This document shows positions 47,996 through 57,640 of a stretch of 64,000 nt of DNA, piece by piece; within the stretch, counting starts at the first letter, position 1; the number at the start of each line of letters is the position of its first letter. The notes beneath the pieces are model-generated. The model worked only from the letters and a program-made list of their open reading frames with translations, had not been told where the DNA came from and did no database searches. The position numbers and the translations under genes were made by a program. Origin of the DNA: Conchocele bisecta (lineage: Eukaryota; Mollusca; Bivalvia; Lucinida; Thyasiridae); NCBI GenBank assembly GCA_029237695.1, contig CM055272.1, positions 35,102,791 to 35,166,790 on the forward strand. Reading direction: 5' to 3'.

Positions 47996-48040
47996 ATGTG
48001 GTTTGGAGATGGGGGACACATGAGTGGTATTTCCTGTTTC
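47091..48040 (-). pseudogene. N-terminal linker and start of FAR1-like region, one homopolymer frameshift
   Basis: From the hexanucleotide repeat onward: SPTSNPHMRIDNGQTLIGRN, a Ser/Asn/Asp-rich stretch, then SIINDAKK, where a run of seven A shifts the frame (about 47366). Adding one A gives DESKEKIETSSPVKPKHVG and joins the next frame to 47091: YETQEFKTYNSFQESFSVW and LNNHPMKITCS, the usual opening of a FAR1/ZSWIM DNA-binding region. The single-base loss in a homopolymer is a likely sequencing or consensus error. Confidence 0.7.
47955..48000. repeat. hexanucleotide repeat (GTCGGC)n in coding sequence
   Basis: About seven to eight perfect GTCGGC units. On the minus strand all three frames are open: (Pro-Thr)n in the transposase frame, poly-Arg or (Asp-Ala)n in the others. 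It sits between the SGNH part and the rest, next to a frameshift near 48040. Confidence 0.85.
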
Positions 48041-48334
48041 CTAACTTCCTTCACTATCGACTCGATATTCCGAACCACAGTTTCAGTACCCACAAAACTC
48101 AAATGTAATCCATCAAGTGCCAACAGTTTTGTATTGATGCTTCCATTGTTGCGAACAAACTGGGAATGGTCCATGAATGTTAGGTCTTTAGTGATATACT
48201 GAGCTCTTCGAAGTGCCGCATTCACAACATTGATTTTCCCTGTGATGTCCCGGTGCTCATCGTATGTGTCGTGGGTGCCGGTTTGTCGCTTGCTTGGAAG
48301 TCTGGGTAGAATGCTGGATATGACGACATGGGCC
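48041..48334 (-). CDS. SGNH hydrolase domain, exon 3 part
   Basis: After the acceptor TTTCAG, the frame continues AHVVISSILPR (the usual strand after block III), VNAALRRAQ, a FVRNNGSINTKLL segment and LALDGLHLSFVGTETVVRNI, where the Asp and His of DGLHLS are the catalytic pair. It completes the fold begun by exons 1 and 2. SGNH enzymes are esterases or lipases; such domains are known in ORF1 of CR1/L2-type retroelements, so transposon association has precedent, but I know of none fused to a MULE. Confidence 0.75.
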
Positions 48335-48699
48335 CTGAAATGATAGAACTTGTTAATCCGAGTGTACATGTATAAGTGTAGACCAGGAAGTCCGTCCGCC
48401 CAATTACTTCCGTCTTTGTAGCCATTGTATTATTTATTTATATGTAATCATTGGTAATAAATATAGAGCCAATAAATATTTGTTTTGCAGGTTTGGAGTT
48501 GTGCACAATCTTGTCAACACCTGTATCTTGGTGGCCATCTTGAATTAAGTATTACATCTGTGTCTAAGGAGACAAACAACATAGAACACCACTATAAATC
48601 AACACTATTTTGGACAAAATTAGGGTGGGACCGGTGGGCAATTCGCAATATAATGGACATGCAGAATGTTGACACCGTGACGGTGATTTGAAAACGCAC

Positions 48700-48806
48700 G
48701 TTGGATTAACGTCTTTGATCCCATAAAACAACTTCTCAAATCCCTCGAGGAGATCGCCTACTCGGCTGGTTGGAATGTCATTTGTACCACAAAGTACAAC
48801 GATTAC
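48700..48806 (-). CDS. SGNH hydrolase domain, exon 2
   Basis: Acceptor TTCTGTTTCAG, then VIVVLCGTNDIPTSRVGDLL and EGFEKLFYGIKDVNP; donor GTGCGT leaves phase 2. GTNDI is SGNH block III with the conserved Asn. Joining to exon 3 recreates one Thr codon. Confidence 0.75.
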
Positions 48807-49226
48807 CTGAAACAGAATTAACATAAATTAGTATAGGATGTGATATGTGAAATAAAGACACAAGCTCTATCTCAAAATCCAAAATGGCGGCCATCTTGGA
48901 TTAAAACAAAAAGTGCCATCGGGTAGAATTTTGCACACCCACCTAAAATTATCATCTTACACCCTTCTGAACAAAAACAAGTAAACTGAGAAAACAACTT
49001 TATACTCCGTTTCCACCCTCCCGATATAATGACCAATATTCATCCTGACTATCAGGATCTAATCTGTTTATTTGTTATAATTTGTCTAAATCGTTAATTA
49101 CGAAGAGTCCAGGGTAACCAAATCTGCGGATTTGTCAGTTTTCTGCGGATTTTCACCCATAAAACGGATCTACGGATCAACTTTACAATCTACGGATTTT
49201 TAAATATAATTCAAATATTTACGACA

Positions 49227-49315
49227 TTTTTTTCTTATTTCTCTGCAAAAATGTATATATTGCGACCCCCATGGGGTTGCAATATATACTTTTTGTGGAG
49301 AAATAAGAAAAAAGA
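49227..49315. repeat. hairpin inside intron 1 of the transposon gene
   Basis: TTTCTTATTTCTC(T/C)(G/A)CAAAAA and TATATATTGC arms mirror each other over about 40 bases around CGACCCCCATGGGGTTG. It may be a MITE nested in the transposon. Confidence 0.75.
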
Positions 49316-49982
49316 AATAGTTGTTTGTGGCTCAGTAACTTGTAATCATTTTAGTCTTGGGAAGTGAAAAATTCAGCTCTGAATATACAATTGAATCTAA
49401 CATTCAAACAATGTCTGTACAACTGTACTTTTAAACTTTATACTTATAAAGTACATCATACTACATGTATAGCATTTACGATCTTAGTATGGTACTGGGG
49501 CATCGAAATGGTTGTCCATTCATTACAGTTATATAACACATACCACACTGGACTGTGTATTCTTAATGGGGGTCAGACTGTCTGCTGCTAGCGGATGTAC
49601 CCTGCTGATCTGACTGATAAGACCTTGTACAACTGGCTTCCCGGGAGTAGGCATATAGGCATATTGCAATCACAGAGTTTTACAGATATGATAATCTACG
49701 TAGTCGGTTCAGGCTCGGAACAATTTAAGTAGCATAGATAAGTATCATAAAGCGCAATAATTATTTACGACAAGACAACCAAATATCATCGAAAATCCAG
49801 ATGTATGGATAAAATAGATGACGTGTATTTGTAGACCAGCATAGGCCCTGACCAATTCAACATATTCAAGAGCCATTGATGTGCAAGCTCTGAATATATC
49901 TGCAAGAAAGACAAGTAGGATTTATCATAAAAAAGGACAATAGTCATTGATTGCTGTGTGAATAACTAGGATAACTACTTAC

Positions 49983-50135
49983 CGAAGCTGCAGCTACTTC
50001 TTTCTGGACTGCGTCAAACCCAAGCAAATCGTTCACTTTGCACCCGGAGAAACATAGCGATTTAGTTTTGTCAACAGTGACATACTCCTTAAAGTATCTG
50101 AATTGACTATGTCCGATGATTAAGGTGTTTTCCAT
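49983..50135 (-). CDS. SGNH hydrolase domain, exon 1 with start codon
   Basis: ATG at 50135-50133 opens MENTLIIGHSQFRYFKE, SGNH block I with the nucleophile Ser in GHS (usually GDS), followed by FSGCKVNDLLGFDAVQKEV. It ends at a consensus donor GTAAGT after exactly 51 codons. The intron to exon 2 is about 1.18 kb. Confidence 0.75.
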
Positions 50136-51268
50136 TGTTGATATAGACTAATAACTTACAAAAGTCCAAATTATATGTATCCACACAAAATATGAAAGAA
50201 AATCACAAATTATAAAGCGATATAACATTAAATTCAATTTAACTATTGTGAAACAACAACTAAAAATATCTTTATAATGCATACGTGGGAGGGTCTAATA
50301 TTGCCTGATTGCCAATTACATTCTTAAAAATCGCCAATTGAACTACATCATATTGTTGGTGCAACATTGGCCACACTTTTACTCAAATTAGATAATTAAT
50401 GGTCTCTTTTTGATTAGCAGAAGCCACACTGTACGAGCAGGCTGTCCAATTAGCTGGGATCACAGATCAACGTGATTTGCAACATTGTGTTGCGAAACTG
50501 TATGGTATCATGTAATCAGACTTTTAACTACATCATGTGAATGGAAGTGTGTATGAAATACCCCGCTCCCTCCACAGCGGGTGATAGACGACGTGTATGG
50601 AGGAACCGGGATTGTTAATGTATAGACCAGATCAATATGTGGAATCACTGAACTGCATCTGCTTTGGTGGATTATATCGAATGTTAAGATCATACGAAAT
50701 GATACATAATTATTATTATTATATCGTCGAATTCTCACTTGTCCGGCGGCAGCTCTACATATATTCTCCTGATATCGATATAATTGCTGATGGAGGTGCT
50801 CTTCAGATGGCACAATGTCACAGGAGCTGTCACCTGTATATACATGTATTATTGTTTGTATGTCAATTTGTTTTCTGTATTATTATGTTTGTTGTATGTA
50901 CATAACTATGCTCTGAGCTCTCCTATTTGGAGGAAATAAAGGAATATATATATATTCACAGATAATTACTGTCTATTCTTTTGTTCGCACTCACAATAAA
51001 TACAAACGTCTAACTCGTCAAATAAGTAATGGTTCCTAATTAAATGCCCGTGTGTAATAGACTAAGAAACAGACAAAAGACAGTAAACATCAAACTAATG
51101 CTACCGCCACTTTTAACACCTGCTTAAACAATTTTTAGGATATGACTATGTTCATGGATTGATTGAATAGGGGTTAACGTCCAATTTTCGGACACCGAGG
51201 TCAAATGGGTCGAATCCCGTATTCACACATAGGGAGGAGTAAATCCAAAAATCAGAGCTCAATATTTA
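50136..51268. other. 5' non-coding part of the transposon
   Basis: Presumed promoter region of the minus-strand gene; no clear TATA/Inr pair can be assigned. A plus-strand frame of about 100 codons (50597-50905) is followed by AATAAA at about 50935, but the peptide has no recognisable features and I do not call it. Confidence 0.45.
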
Positions 51269-51412
51269 CAATTGTCACCAGCGATTTCGTCGTTTTTTCG
51301 CTCCTGACAATCAATTGTCACCAGCGATTTCTTCGTTTATTCGCTCCTGACAATCAATTGTCAGCAGCGATTTCTTCGTTTATTCGCTGGTGACAATTAA
51401 TTGTCAGCAGCC
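51269..51412 (-). repeat. right TIR: three 43-bp tandem units
   Basis: CAATTGTCA(C/G)CAGCG begins at 51269, 51312 and 51355, and TAATTGTCAGCAGC at 51398, again spaced by 43 bases. These are the reverse complement of the left units, with AAATCGCTGG appearing as CCAGCGATTT. Confidence 0.9.
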
Positions 51413-51418
51413 ACTCCG

Positions 51419-51427
51419 ATATAATAT
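51419..51427. repeat. right target-site duplication ATATAATAT
   Basis: Identical to 43359-43367. Confidence 0.7.
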
Positions 51428-51808
51428 ACAATAAATCGAATTACTGCTGTCTTGACAGCTTGGCAAACATTTAAAATCACCGCAATATCTTGCTTACACG
51501 AATCCCAACATTGACAACTGTTATGTATGTCGAAAATAAAACTTTTATATATATAATATATGTGTTTGTTATTAGTTTTCTTTTAATTAGTTTATGTTTT
51601 TGTAAGCAAAACTTCAATAAATAACGGTTTTATTTTCTATCCGCACCCCTCTTTTTCGGAACCGGCCATCATTACTTATTTGTTACCACCTCACCGATTG
51701 TTGTCCATCTATATCGTAACCAATCTTGACATGTTCAAGTTCACGTGACGCGTAGTATCGTGACTACTCTATACATCGCTCGAGTGGTTCATTTTCACGT
51801 GAGAAGCT

Positions 51809-52045
51809 GGGGACCGTTTCACTAAACTTCATACGACTAAAATGTTCGTAAGTGCAAACTTGTGATTGTCTGTAAATTTGACATTAACAATGCTTTCTTG
51901 TAAACAATTACTGGATTTACATTTATTGAGCATAGGCTGCATATGCTGCCTATGCTCAATAGATGTAAATCCATCAATTTTCAGACGATCATAAATTTGC
52001 ACTTACGAAAATTTTAGTCGTACGAAGTTTAGTGAAACGGCCCCC
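51809..52045. mobile_element. MITE family D, complete copy
   Basis: Long palindrome: GGGGACCGTTTCACTAAACT, CGACTAAAATGTTCGTAAG and TTACATTTATTGAGCATA, mirrored with few changes and ending GGCCCCC. Relatives: 57806-57967 and 63236-63464, plus one arm only at 53465-53510. Confidence 0.85.
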
Positions 52046-52106
52046 GGTAATGTAAACGTCGGAAATATGGTACGGGTGAGTGGGAACCACGTCTGGTGCG
52101 AAAGAC

Positions 52107-52392
52107 CAGTAACTGATTTCATCAAAATTGTAAAGTATACTTATCTAGCAATGTGTACTTTGAGGGAGTAATTATTTACATTTCTTGAAATGCATTATTT
52201 CGTATAGAACTAGCGACTGCATATATTTGATGATTAAACGTATGCAGAATTTGTATACTGAATGTACTACATTATCATAGCCAAAATTCAGTATAATAAA
52301 ACTTAAGACATTTATCATTAAATTGAAAATTTCTCCCTCAAGTGTACTTAGCAAAATAAGTATACTTGCAATTTTAGTGAAATCAGCTACTG
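52107..52392. mobile_element. MITE family E, 286 bp
   Basis: TIRs CAGTAACTGATTTCATCAAA and the complement of CAGTAGCTGATTTCACTAAA continue through AGTATACTTAT and TGAGGGAG blocks on both sides. The interior is AT-rich and non-coding. Confidence 0.8.
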
Positions 52393-52631
52393 ACCTTCAA
52401 TGTCCACGAACGCGCATTAGCTAGGGTATACAAGTCAGCTATGTACACGACATGGACGCAGATTAATCTATAAATAAACGACCTTCACATTCTAAAATAA
52501 ATCAACACGCCACCCGCATCCCACTATTGATATGATATGATATTCAGGCACGTCACGCAAATTACGCAAATTAGCCACGCCAATTTAGGCGACTTAGCTA
52601 TCACGTTCTCACGTTATGTTTATGGCATATT

Positions 52632-52995
52632 CAAGGTGTATGATCACGTGGTTACAACAACGACAACAAGTACTGAAACTCCCAGAAGCCCTCCGATTCA
52701 AAGTACATATTCATTTTATTTTGTCCTTATTATGCAACGGACTTTAATGAAATATGGCGCATCAAACGCGACTTGTTAAGCTGCACTTGGTGGTCTCTGT
52801 ACTTTGGCCCAAACTTATGTCGTTTTTGCGAAGAATCGATTTCCGTGTCGGTATATTCTTCGCAAAAACGACATAAGTATGTGCCGAACTCCCGGGACCA
52901 CCAAATGTAGCTTAGGAAGACGCGTTTGCTGCGCAATATTTCATCAAAATCCGTTGCATATTAAGGAAGATATCAAATTTGGAGTGGGCGAGATT
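52632..52995. mobile_element. MITE family C, right end truncated
   Basis: Starts CAAGGTGTATGATCACGTGG and GTTACAACAACGACAAC. The centre hairpin TCTTCGCAAAAACGACATAA and complement is complete; the right arm stops at GGAGTGGGCGAGA before the final TIR. Confidence 0.75.
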
Positions 52996-53034
52996 TAATC
53001 CTTTGAACCCGAAATCCCGCTATAGAGGTTTATG

Positions 53035-53110
53035 CAAAAAGTGCAGATCCAGATGAGCCGGCTCGTAACGAGCCGTCTCATCAGAATCTACACGTTTTGC
53101 AAGTAATTTT
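53035..53110. repeat. GAGCCGGCTCGTAACGAGCC hairpin repeat
   Basis: AGATCCAGATGAGCCGGCTC, GTAACGAGCCGTCTCATCAG and AATCTACAC; the same order occurs at 58317-58380 and 62017-62080. The hairpin core is conserved better than its flanks. Confidence 0.7.
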
Positions 53111-53606
53111 AATATTTTTTAGAACAAAAACACCCCCTTTTCATAAATGGACTAATCTGAAAATCATTTTGTAACGATTGATTTGGTCGGAAAATTAACA
53201 TATCACAGTCCATTACAGTTACTTAGGGTTGAAAGGGTTAAACACTTTCAGCTATTACTCGTGCATCATGATATTGCTCCACGATAACATTTACAACTGG
53301 CGTAGTTATATCCCCACCTACTATACTCAGGTTATCACGGAAGTTTAGTATTACAGAAGTAAATCGGTACGGAAGTTTATTATGGACAATACCTGGCCAA
53401 CTTTGGACTAGTGCCAAGTAAGGGGAATTCTCAGTCACGAGGACCCTTTCACGCCTAAAGATCTGGGGACAGTTTCACTAAATTTCGTACGACTAAAATG
53501 TTCGTAAGTCTAGCTCCGATGTGCAATTGTGAGATGAAAATGGGGACCTATCTCATTTGCACCCAGTCCAGCTATTTGGGTGCATATTTCATTTGCGCCC
53601 ACTCTT

Positions 53607-53969
53607 ATGGTGTACGAACAGGTTGAAAACTAAACTCACAGGTGCAGCTATAAAATTATACAGGTGCACCTGCATGTTTTTCAGCTGCACCTGTAAATGT
53701 ATAGCTGCACCTGTACATGTATAGCTGTACCTGTAAAAAATACGCAGCTGCCCCTGTAAGTTTAGTTTTTACCCCGTTCACGAACGGGATCAAAACTAAA
53801 CTGTATTTTGTTCAGGTGCAGCTGTATTTTTACAGGTGCAACTGTATTTTTACAGGTACAGCTGTATTTTTACAGGTTTTTACAGGTGCAGCTGTATTTT
53901 TTACAGCTGCACCTGTTTATTTTTATAGCTGCACCTGTATGTTTAGTTTTGACCCCGTTCGTACACCAT
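53607..53969. mobile_element. TIR element filled with CAGGTGCAGCTGTA repeats
   Basis: Outer ends ATGGTGTACGAACAGG and the complement of ATGGTGTACGAACGGGG are followed inward by AAAACTAAAC. The interior alternates ACAGGTGCAGCTGTATTTTT and AGCTGCACCTGTA, so CAGGTG and CAGCTG E-box hexamers occur many times. A smaller palindrome, CCCCGTTCACGAACGGG, lies at about 53772. Frames through it are repeat artefacts. Confidence 0.8.
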
Positions 53970-54608
53970 CCAGTCTTGCCCACTGATACGTGACTGGATA
54001 AGTGGGGCTTACGTCATTTGCCGCCAGTCTGTTTCATTCGCCGTGACTGGAGAAATCTTTGAATAACTGCCTAATATAAGTGACGTCACGGGGTCTCGTA
54101 ATTGTACCAATTGTGGCTAGTGTAGTTCCTGATCTGTGATTGCAACTGGATACGTGGGCTTATAACATGCGAGGCCAGTCTAGCTCCTAGCAATTACTAA
54201 GCATACTTATCACATGAAATCATTGTTATGCCGTGTTTTAACTCATTTCATAAATGTGGTATGACACCTGGATAATAACACATGGAGCGCATTTGATTGG
54301 CTGGCCGAATCACCCTAATTACGTATTCGTATTAGGCGCATACGTTATGAAAATTAATAAAATAGAGACGTTCCAAATGACGTCCGTAATGGCGCGACAA
54401 AGCACTGGTGTTTTGACTTTGACGTCACCATGTTTTAGACGTCATTAGAAGCGTCCGTGACTCATTAAAATTACTGCAATTGTCAGAATGAGCTCCCGTT
54501 TGGTAGTATGAAGTGTTTACAAAGAACAAGAACCTGTTATATGGCATATTTATACTTATTGTATTGCTATGATTAAAACTAGTTTTCTTTATGGAGATTT
54601 TCACTAAA
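53970..54608. other. no gene; short repeat fragments
   Basis: Contains TGACTGGATAAGTGGGGCTT- and TGACTGGAGAAATC-like fragments related to the 25450 fold-back ends. No gene is recognised. Confidence 0.45.
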
Positions 54609-54682
54609 TGTCAAACATTTCGGACCCTGATCAGCCTCACGTATTCACAGACTGATCTGGCTTTACTCTTGTCGCAAACACA
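54609..54682. repeat. SINE-like palindromic core
   Basis: CGGACCCTGATCAGCCTCAC, CACAGACTGATCTGGC and TTGTCGCAAACAC; same family as 35690 and 56161. Confidence 0.55.
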
Positions 54683-54908
54683 GGGTCCTGAAGAATGGTT
54701 CATATTTCGGTATATCTGGTGGTTTGGGTGCATTGTTACCAATTTACAATTTACGTCACCTCCCGCGAGTTACACGTATAAGTACGGTAACTTTGTAGGT
54801 ATTTTGACAGTATAACAGGGGTCCGAAAGTTCGGAACGCTGAATATGTACATAATTGACGATGTCTGTCTTGTGTAATGATTTAGCATTCGTACTTGCAT
54901 AAGACTAT

Positions 54909-55260
54909 ATAATTCCAGCACAAAAATATTCACACAATTCCATAACATTTGATTGGTCCGTTGCAAGTCTCCGTCCAAAATTTATATCCCAGTAAACTCC
55001 ATGCCGAACTACTTTCCGTAACCGTCAGGCGCAGTTAAAATAATTCTTAAGAAAACGGAAAATAAACACATTTTCTTAATGAATTTATCTTAAATGCTGT
55101 AATTATAAGGAATGAATGGCATTTTTGTTGAATTTATCGGGGATATAAACTTGGAAAAGTCGCGGGAATACTGGACGATGCCTTCCGGCCTTCGTCCAGT
55201 ATTCCCGCGACTTTTCCAAGTTTATACCCCGATAAATTCCACAAAAAGGCCATTCATTCC
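54909..55260. repeat. dispersed repeat with long fold-back, copy 1
   Basis: Matches 63655-64000 nearly base for base (TAATTCCAGCACA, CATAACATTTGATTGG, GTAACCGTCAGGCGCAG). It includes a palindrome at about 55128-55246 with arms of about 60 bases (AACTTGGAAAAGTCGCGGGA and complement) around GCCTTCCGGCC. Confidence 0.85.
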
Positions 55261-56160
55261 TATAGTAAATTACCCAAAACCAACGAATTCCACCAAAATC
55301 TACACAAAATCCACCAAAATACCCGTATGACGATACAGAACATACTGTGGTCGCAAATGACATAAGCGCCATGTATCCAATCGCACACATTTATAGGAAA
55401 GAGGCAACCAATTGATTTCCTATAGACCCACATTCACACAAACATGACAATCGCAAACTAACTGGACAAAATCAATTTTGTTACTTCCATTCCTGGAGTC
55501 AGTGACCTAACCCAGTTCTAGATACATGACAAACACGTGGTTATGCGGGTTGATTTCCATGAGTTATTTCCCCTCTTTTGACGGAACCGTCTACTTTCAC
55601 TTTCGAAATCTCTATCTCACCCCCATCAAGTCGCACACAGAAAATTTAGCCTGCATGCGTAGAGCATGCAAATAATATAATAAAATGTTTGCCATAGACA
55701 TACATTTCCTGCAGCATCTATTTTAATTATCTCTCTGTCATAATAATAACAGTCAATGCCGTTGTCCTGAGAATTTACTCCTTGTTGCTAAGCTGGACCA
55801 GGACTGGTTTACGGTCACATTATTTATTGGCCGACTGGTTCCTATACATTAGCGGCGCATTTATATTGCATACACTGAATGGTGAATTGTGCAGGCGCTC
55901 ATCTGATCACTCTTGGTCTACACGGATCATACCTTCCGTACACCACATTTTACCATGGTATAGCACGCATGGATTATACAATTAATTAATTAACGAACTA
56001 TATCTCCATCGTCACAAACGGGTAAGCAAGTCAGTCAATTGAGACGTACATAGGTTCATAATCACCGCTGGCCTCTCAACTTTGAACCTGGAGTCACCGA
56101 ACTAGTCTGGCACAGTGACCGTGTCAATACTCACCCAATACTCGGGATAATAGGGCAACT
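55261..56160. other. no gene seen
   Basis: Mixed unique sequence with no recognised gene or repeat. Confidence 0.45.
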
Positions 56161-56235
56161 TGCGTTAGCAAACAGTGTAGCCCCAGATCAGCCTGCGCAT
56201 CCGCGCAGTCTGATCTGGGGATACACTGTTCGCAT
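56161..56235. repeat. SINE-like palindromic core, best copy
   Basis: TGCGTTAGCAAACAGTGTAG, CCCCAGATCAGCCTGCGCAT, then its mirror ending TGATCTGGGGATACACTGTT CGCA. The whole 75 bases fold back on themselves. Confidence 0.65.
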
Positions 56236-56384
56236 TGTGATGCGAGAATTTCATGATGATTATAATGATGAAGTTGGGTCGGTATCAAGATGAATGAGCA
56301 TGTTAACTGATCGGAGACTACACTTGTTAAATGCTGCATTCGCCCGTTTCGTTACTACGGAGCCCCACAGGGGACATGGATTCT

Positions 56385-56590
56385 TTTTATCAATTCGTTC
56401 CCACGAAATAACAATTCGTTCCCTCGAATTAACAATTCGTTCCCACGATATAATAATTCGTTCCCTCGAATGAACAATTCGTTCCCACGAAATTAAAATT
56501 CGTTCCCTCAATTTAACAATTCGTTCCCTCGAATTAACAATTCGTTCCCACGAATTAAGGCAACTAATTGTTATTTCGTGTGAACGAATT
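56385..56590. repeat. ~21-bp minisatellite, about nine units
   Basis: AACAATTCGTTCCCTCGAATT and variants (CCCACGAAAT, CCCACGATAT) repeat with a 20-21 base period. Open frames through it repeat RERIVISWERI-like peptides and are not genes. Confidence 0.9.
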
Positions 56591-57225
56591 AATAAAAAAA
56601 AGAATTATGCGTCCCTTGCGGGGCTCAGTACGTACCGACGGCCAACGCAGTGATAATACATATTGTAATTGCAAATCGAGTTCGTTATAGCCGTATACCC
56701 TGATCATGCAGCTGCGTGAAGTTGATCAATGCATCATCTTTGAATAACTGCCTAAGTACAGATTTATTCTGAAACCTTGATCAGACAACGCGATAATTGG
56801 GTCACTCCCATGGAAAAGTAGTCCGAAGGAAACCGGTTCAAACACGGGTTCAAAGGTGGCTATATAGGTCAAATGCATGTTATCGTCACAGCAATCCGCG
56901 ATGACGAAGATAAAAAGCAAATGTACGTCCGCCAGACTATGAGATATTCAGCTACACGAATCACTAGAAGACGAGAAAATGTCGAAACCGCCAGCGTCGA
57001 TAAATACGTATCAGTGCTTGTGGTGTGTAAATAATTGGGTGGGGTATGGATAAAGGGTGAGCTGTGCATGCGTATGTTGGATATACGTTGTGATGAATTG
57101 GTATTAGCGAATTGTAGAATATAGTATGCCCAGGCCAACATGTACCCGAATTTTGTGGCTGACACGAAGGTCAACGTACACGTAATAAGACACGCAGCAT
57201 GACAGCCAGAACATCCCCGTTAAGT

Positions 57226-57320
57226 AATTGTGGCTGTGACTGGAAACATGAGCCTCGTGGCATTTGTAACCAGTGTATAGCCAGCTCAGCCTGCAGCACT
57301 GATCGCAATTCAGTCAGGGA
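57226..57320. repeat. single-arm relative of the 25450 fold-back
   Basis: TTGTGGCTGTGACTGGAAAC, GGCATTTGTAACCAGTGTA and CAGCCTGCAGCACTGATCGC follow the order seen at 25452-25560. Confidence 0.55.
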
Positions 57321-57640
57321 AGTACACGAGAAAACACATACACTGGTGAAAAAAGTATATAGTTTTATCATGCACTGGAATGCGCCAGCAGATCATGATC
57401 TAAACTGGTAAAACACATAAATATGGGTTATTTGCTTTGTATGTGGATATATGCACGAGTTCTGCAGCGTGCCATATCGCGCGACTTTAGGAGCGCAATA
57501 TCGTTTCGCGGCGGAACAAGTGGCATACAAATCAAATAACCTTAACCAAATTAGTGGTGGTTTACTATTTTACGAGGTTAAACGTAGTTCCGGCACTGAC
57601 CAATATGAGATCACGAAACCAAGGTGTATGATCACGTGGT

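Larger units (their letters stand above)
44439..50135 (-). pseudogene. composite transposon gene: SGNH-FAR1-MULE-SWIM-Ulp1
   Basis: Minus-strand gene filling the transposon. Exons: 49983-50135 (51 codons, phase 0), 48700-48806 (donor GTGCGT), 48334 down to 44439; introns have GT-AG ends and compatible phases. Conceptual length is about 1,380 codons. Domain order: SGNH hydrolase; Pro-Thr hexanucleotide linker; Ser/Asn-rich acidic region; FAR1-like Cys/His region with EHNH; DDE MULE core; SWIM finger; basic GRPKG linker; Ulp1 protease. Breaks: a missing base near 48040; one A too few in an A7 run at about 47366; TAA at 47088-47090 inside FAR1; shifts near 45390 and 45093; TAA at 45221-45223; TGA at 44964-44966 with a shift. 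Frames on both sides of each break stay coding-like, so decay is recent or partly a consensus problem. It would cut and paste the element; the SGNH and Ulp1 roles are unknown. Alternatively, SGNH and transposase are separate genes run together. Confidence 0.75.
43368..51418. mobile_element. Mutator-like (MULE) transposon with iterated TIRs, 8.05 kb
   Basis: Boundaries: 9-bp direct duplication ATATAATAT outside, then inverted terminal blocks ending in CTGCTGACAATTAATTG on both sides and built of 43-bp tandem units (four at the left from 43401, three at the right from 51269). Inside is one minus-strand, three-exon gene from 50135 to 44439 encoding SGNH hydrolase, FAR1-like, MULE transposase, SWIM and Ulp1 domains. 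The 3' side (43571-44438) and 5' side (50136-51268) are non-coding. The transposase family, the 9-bp duplication and the TIR agree with each other. Iterated TIRs are also a fold-back element trait. Its gene has stops and frameshifts, so this copy is probably non-autonomous now. Confidence 0.85.

Noticed and set aside
47890..48040. Poly-Arg tail after the SGNH domain as a real C-terminus
   Set aside because: The Arg run comes from the hexanucleotide repeat in the wrong frame; restoring one base near 48040 gives Pro-Thr and leads into the transposase frame, which is more plausible.
50597..50905. 102-codon plus-strand frame with AATAAA about 30 bases downstream, inside the transposon
   Set aside because: No recognisable motif, atypical composition, and no support for a second gene; kept only as a note.
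53717..53993. 89- and 61-codon Cys/Phe-rich frames
   Set aside because: They arise from the CAGGTGCAGCTGTA repeat in the TIR element.
56260..56511. Frame with RERIVISWERI repeats
   Set aside because: Translation of the 21-bp minisatellite.
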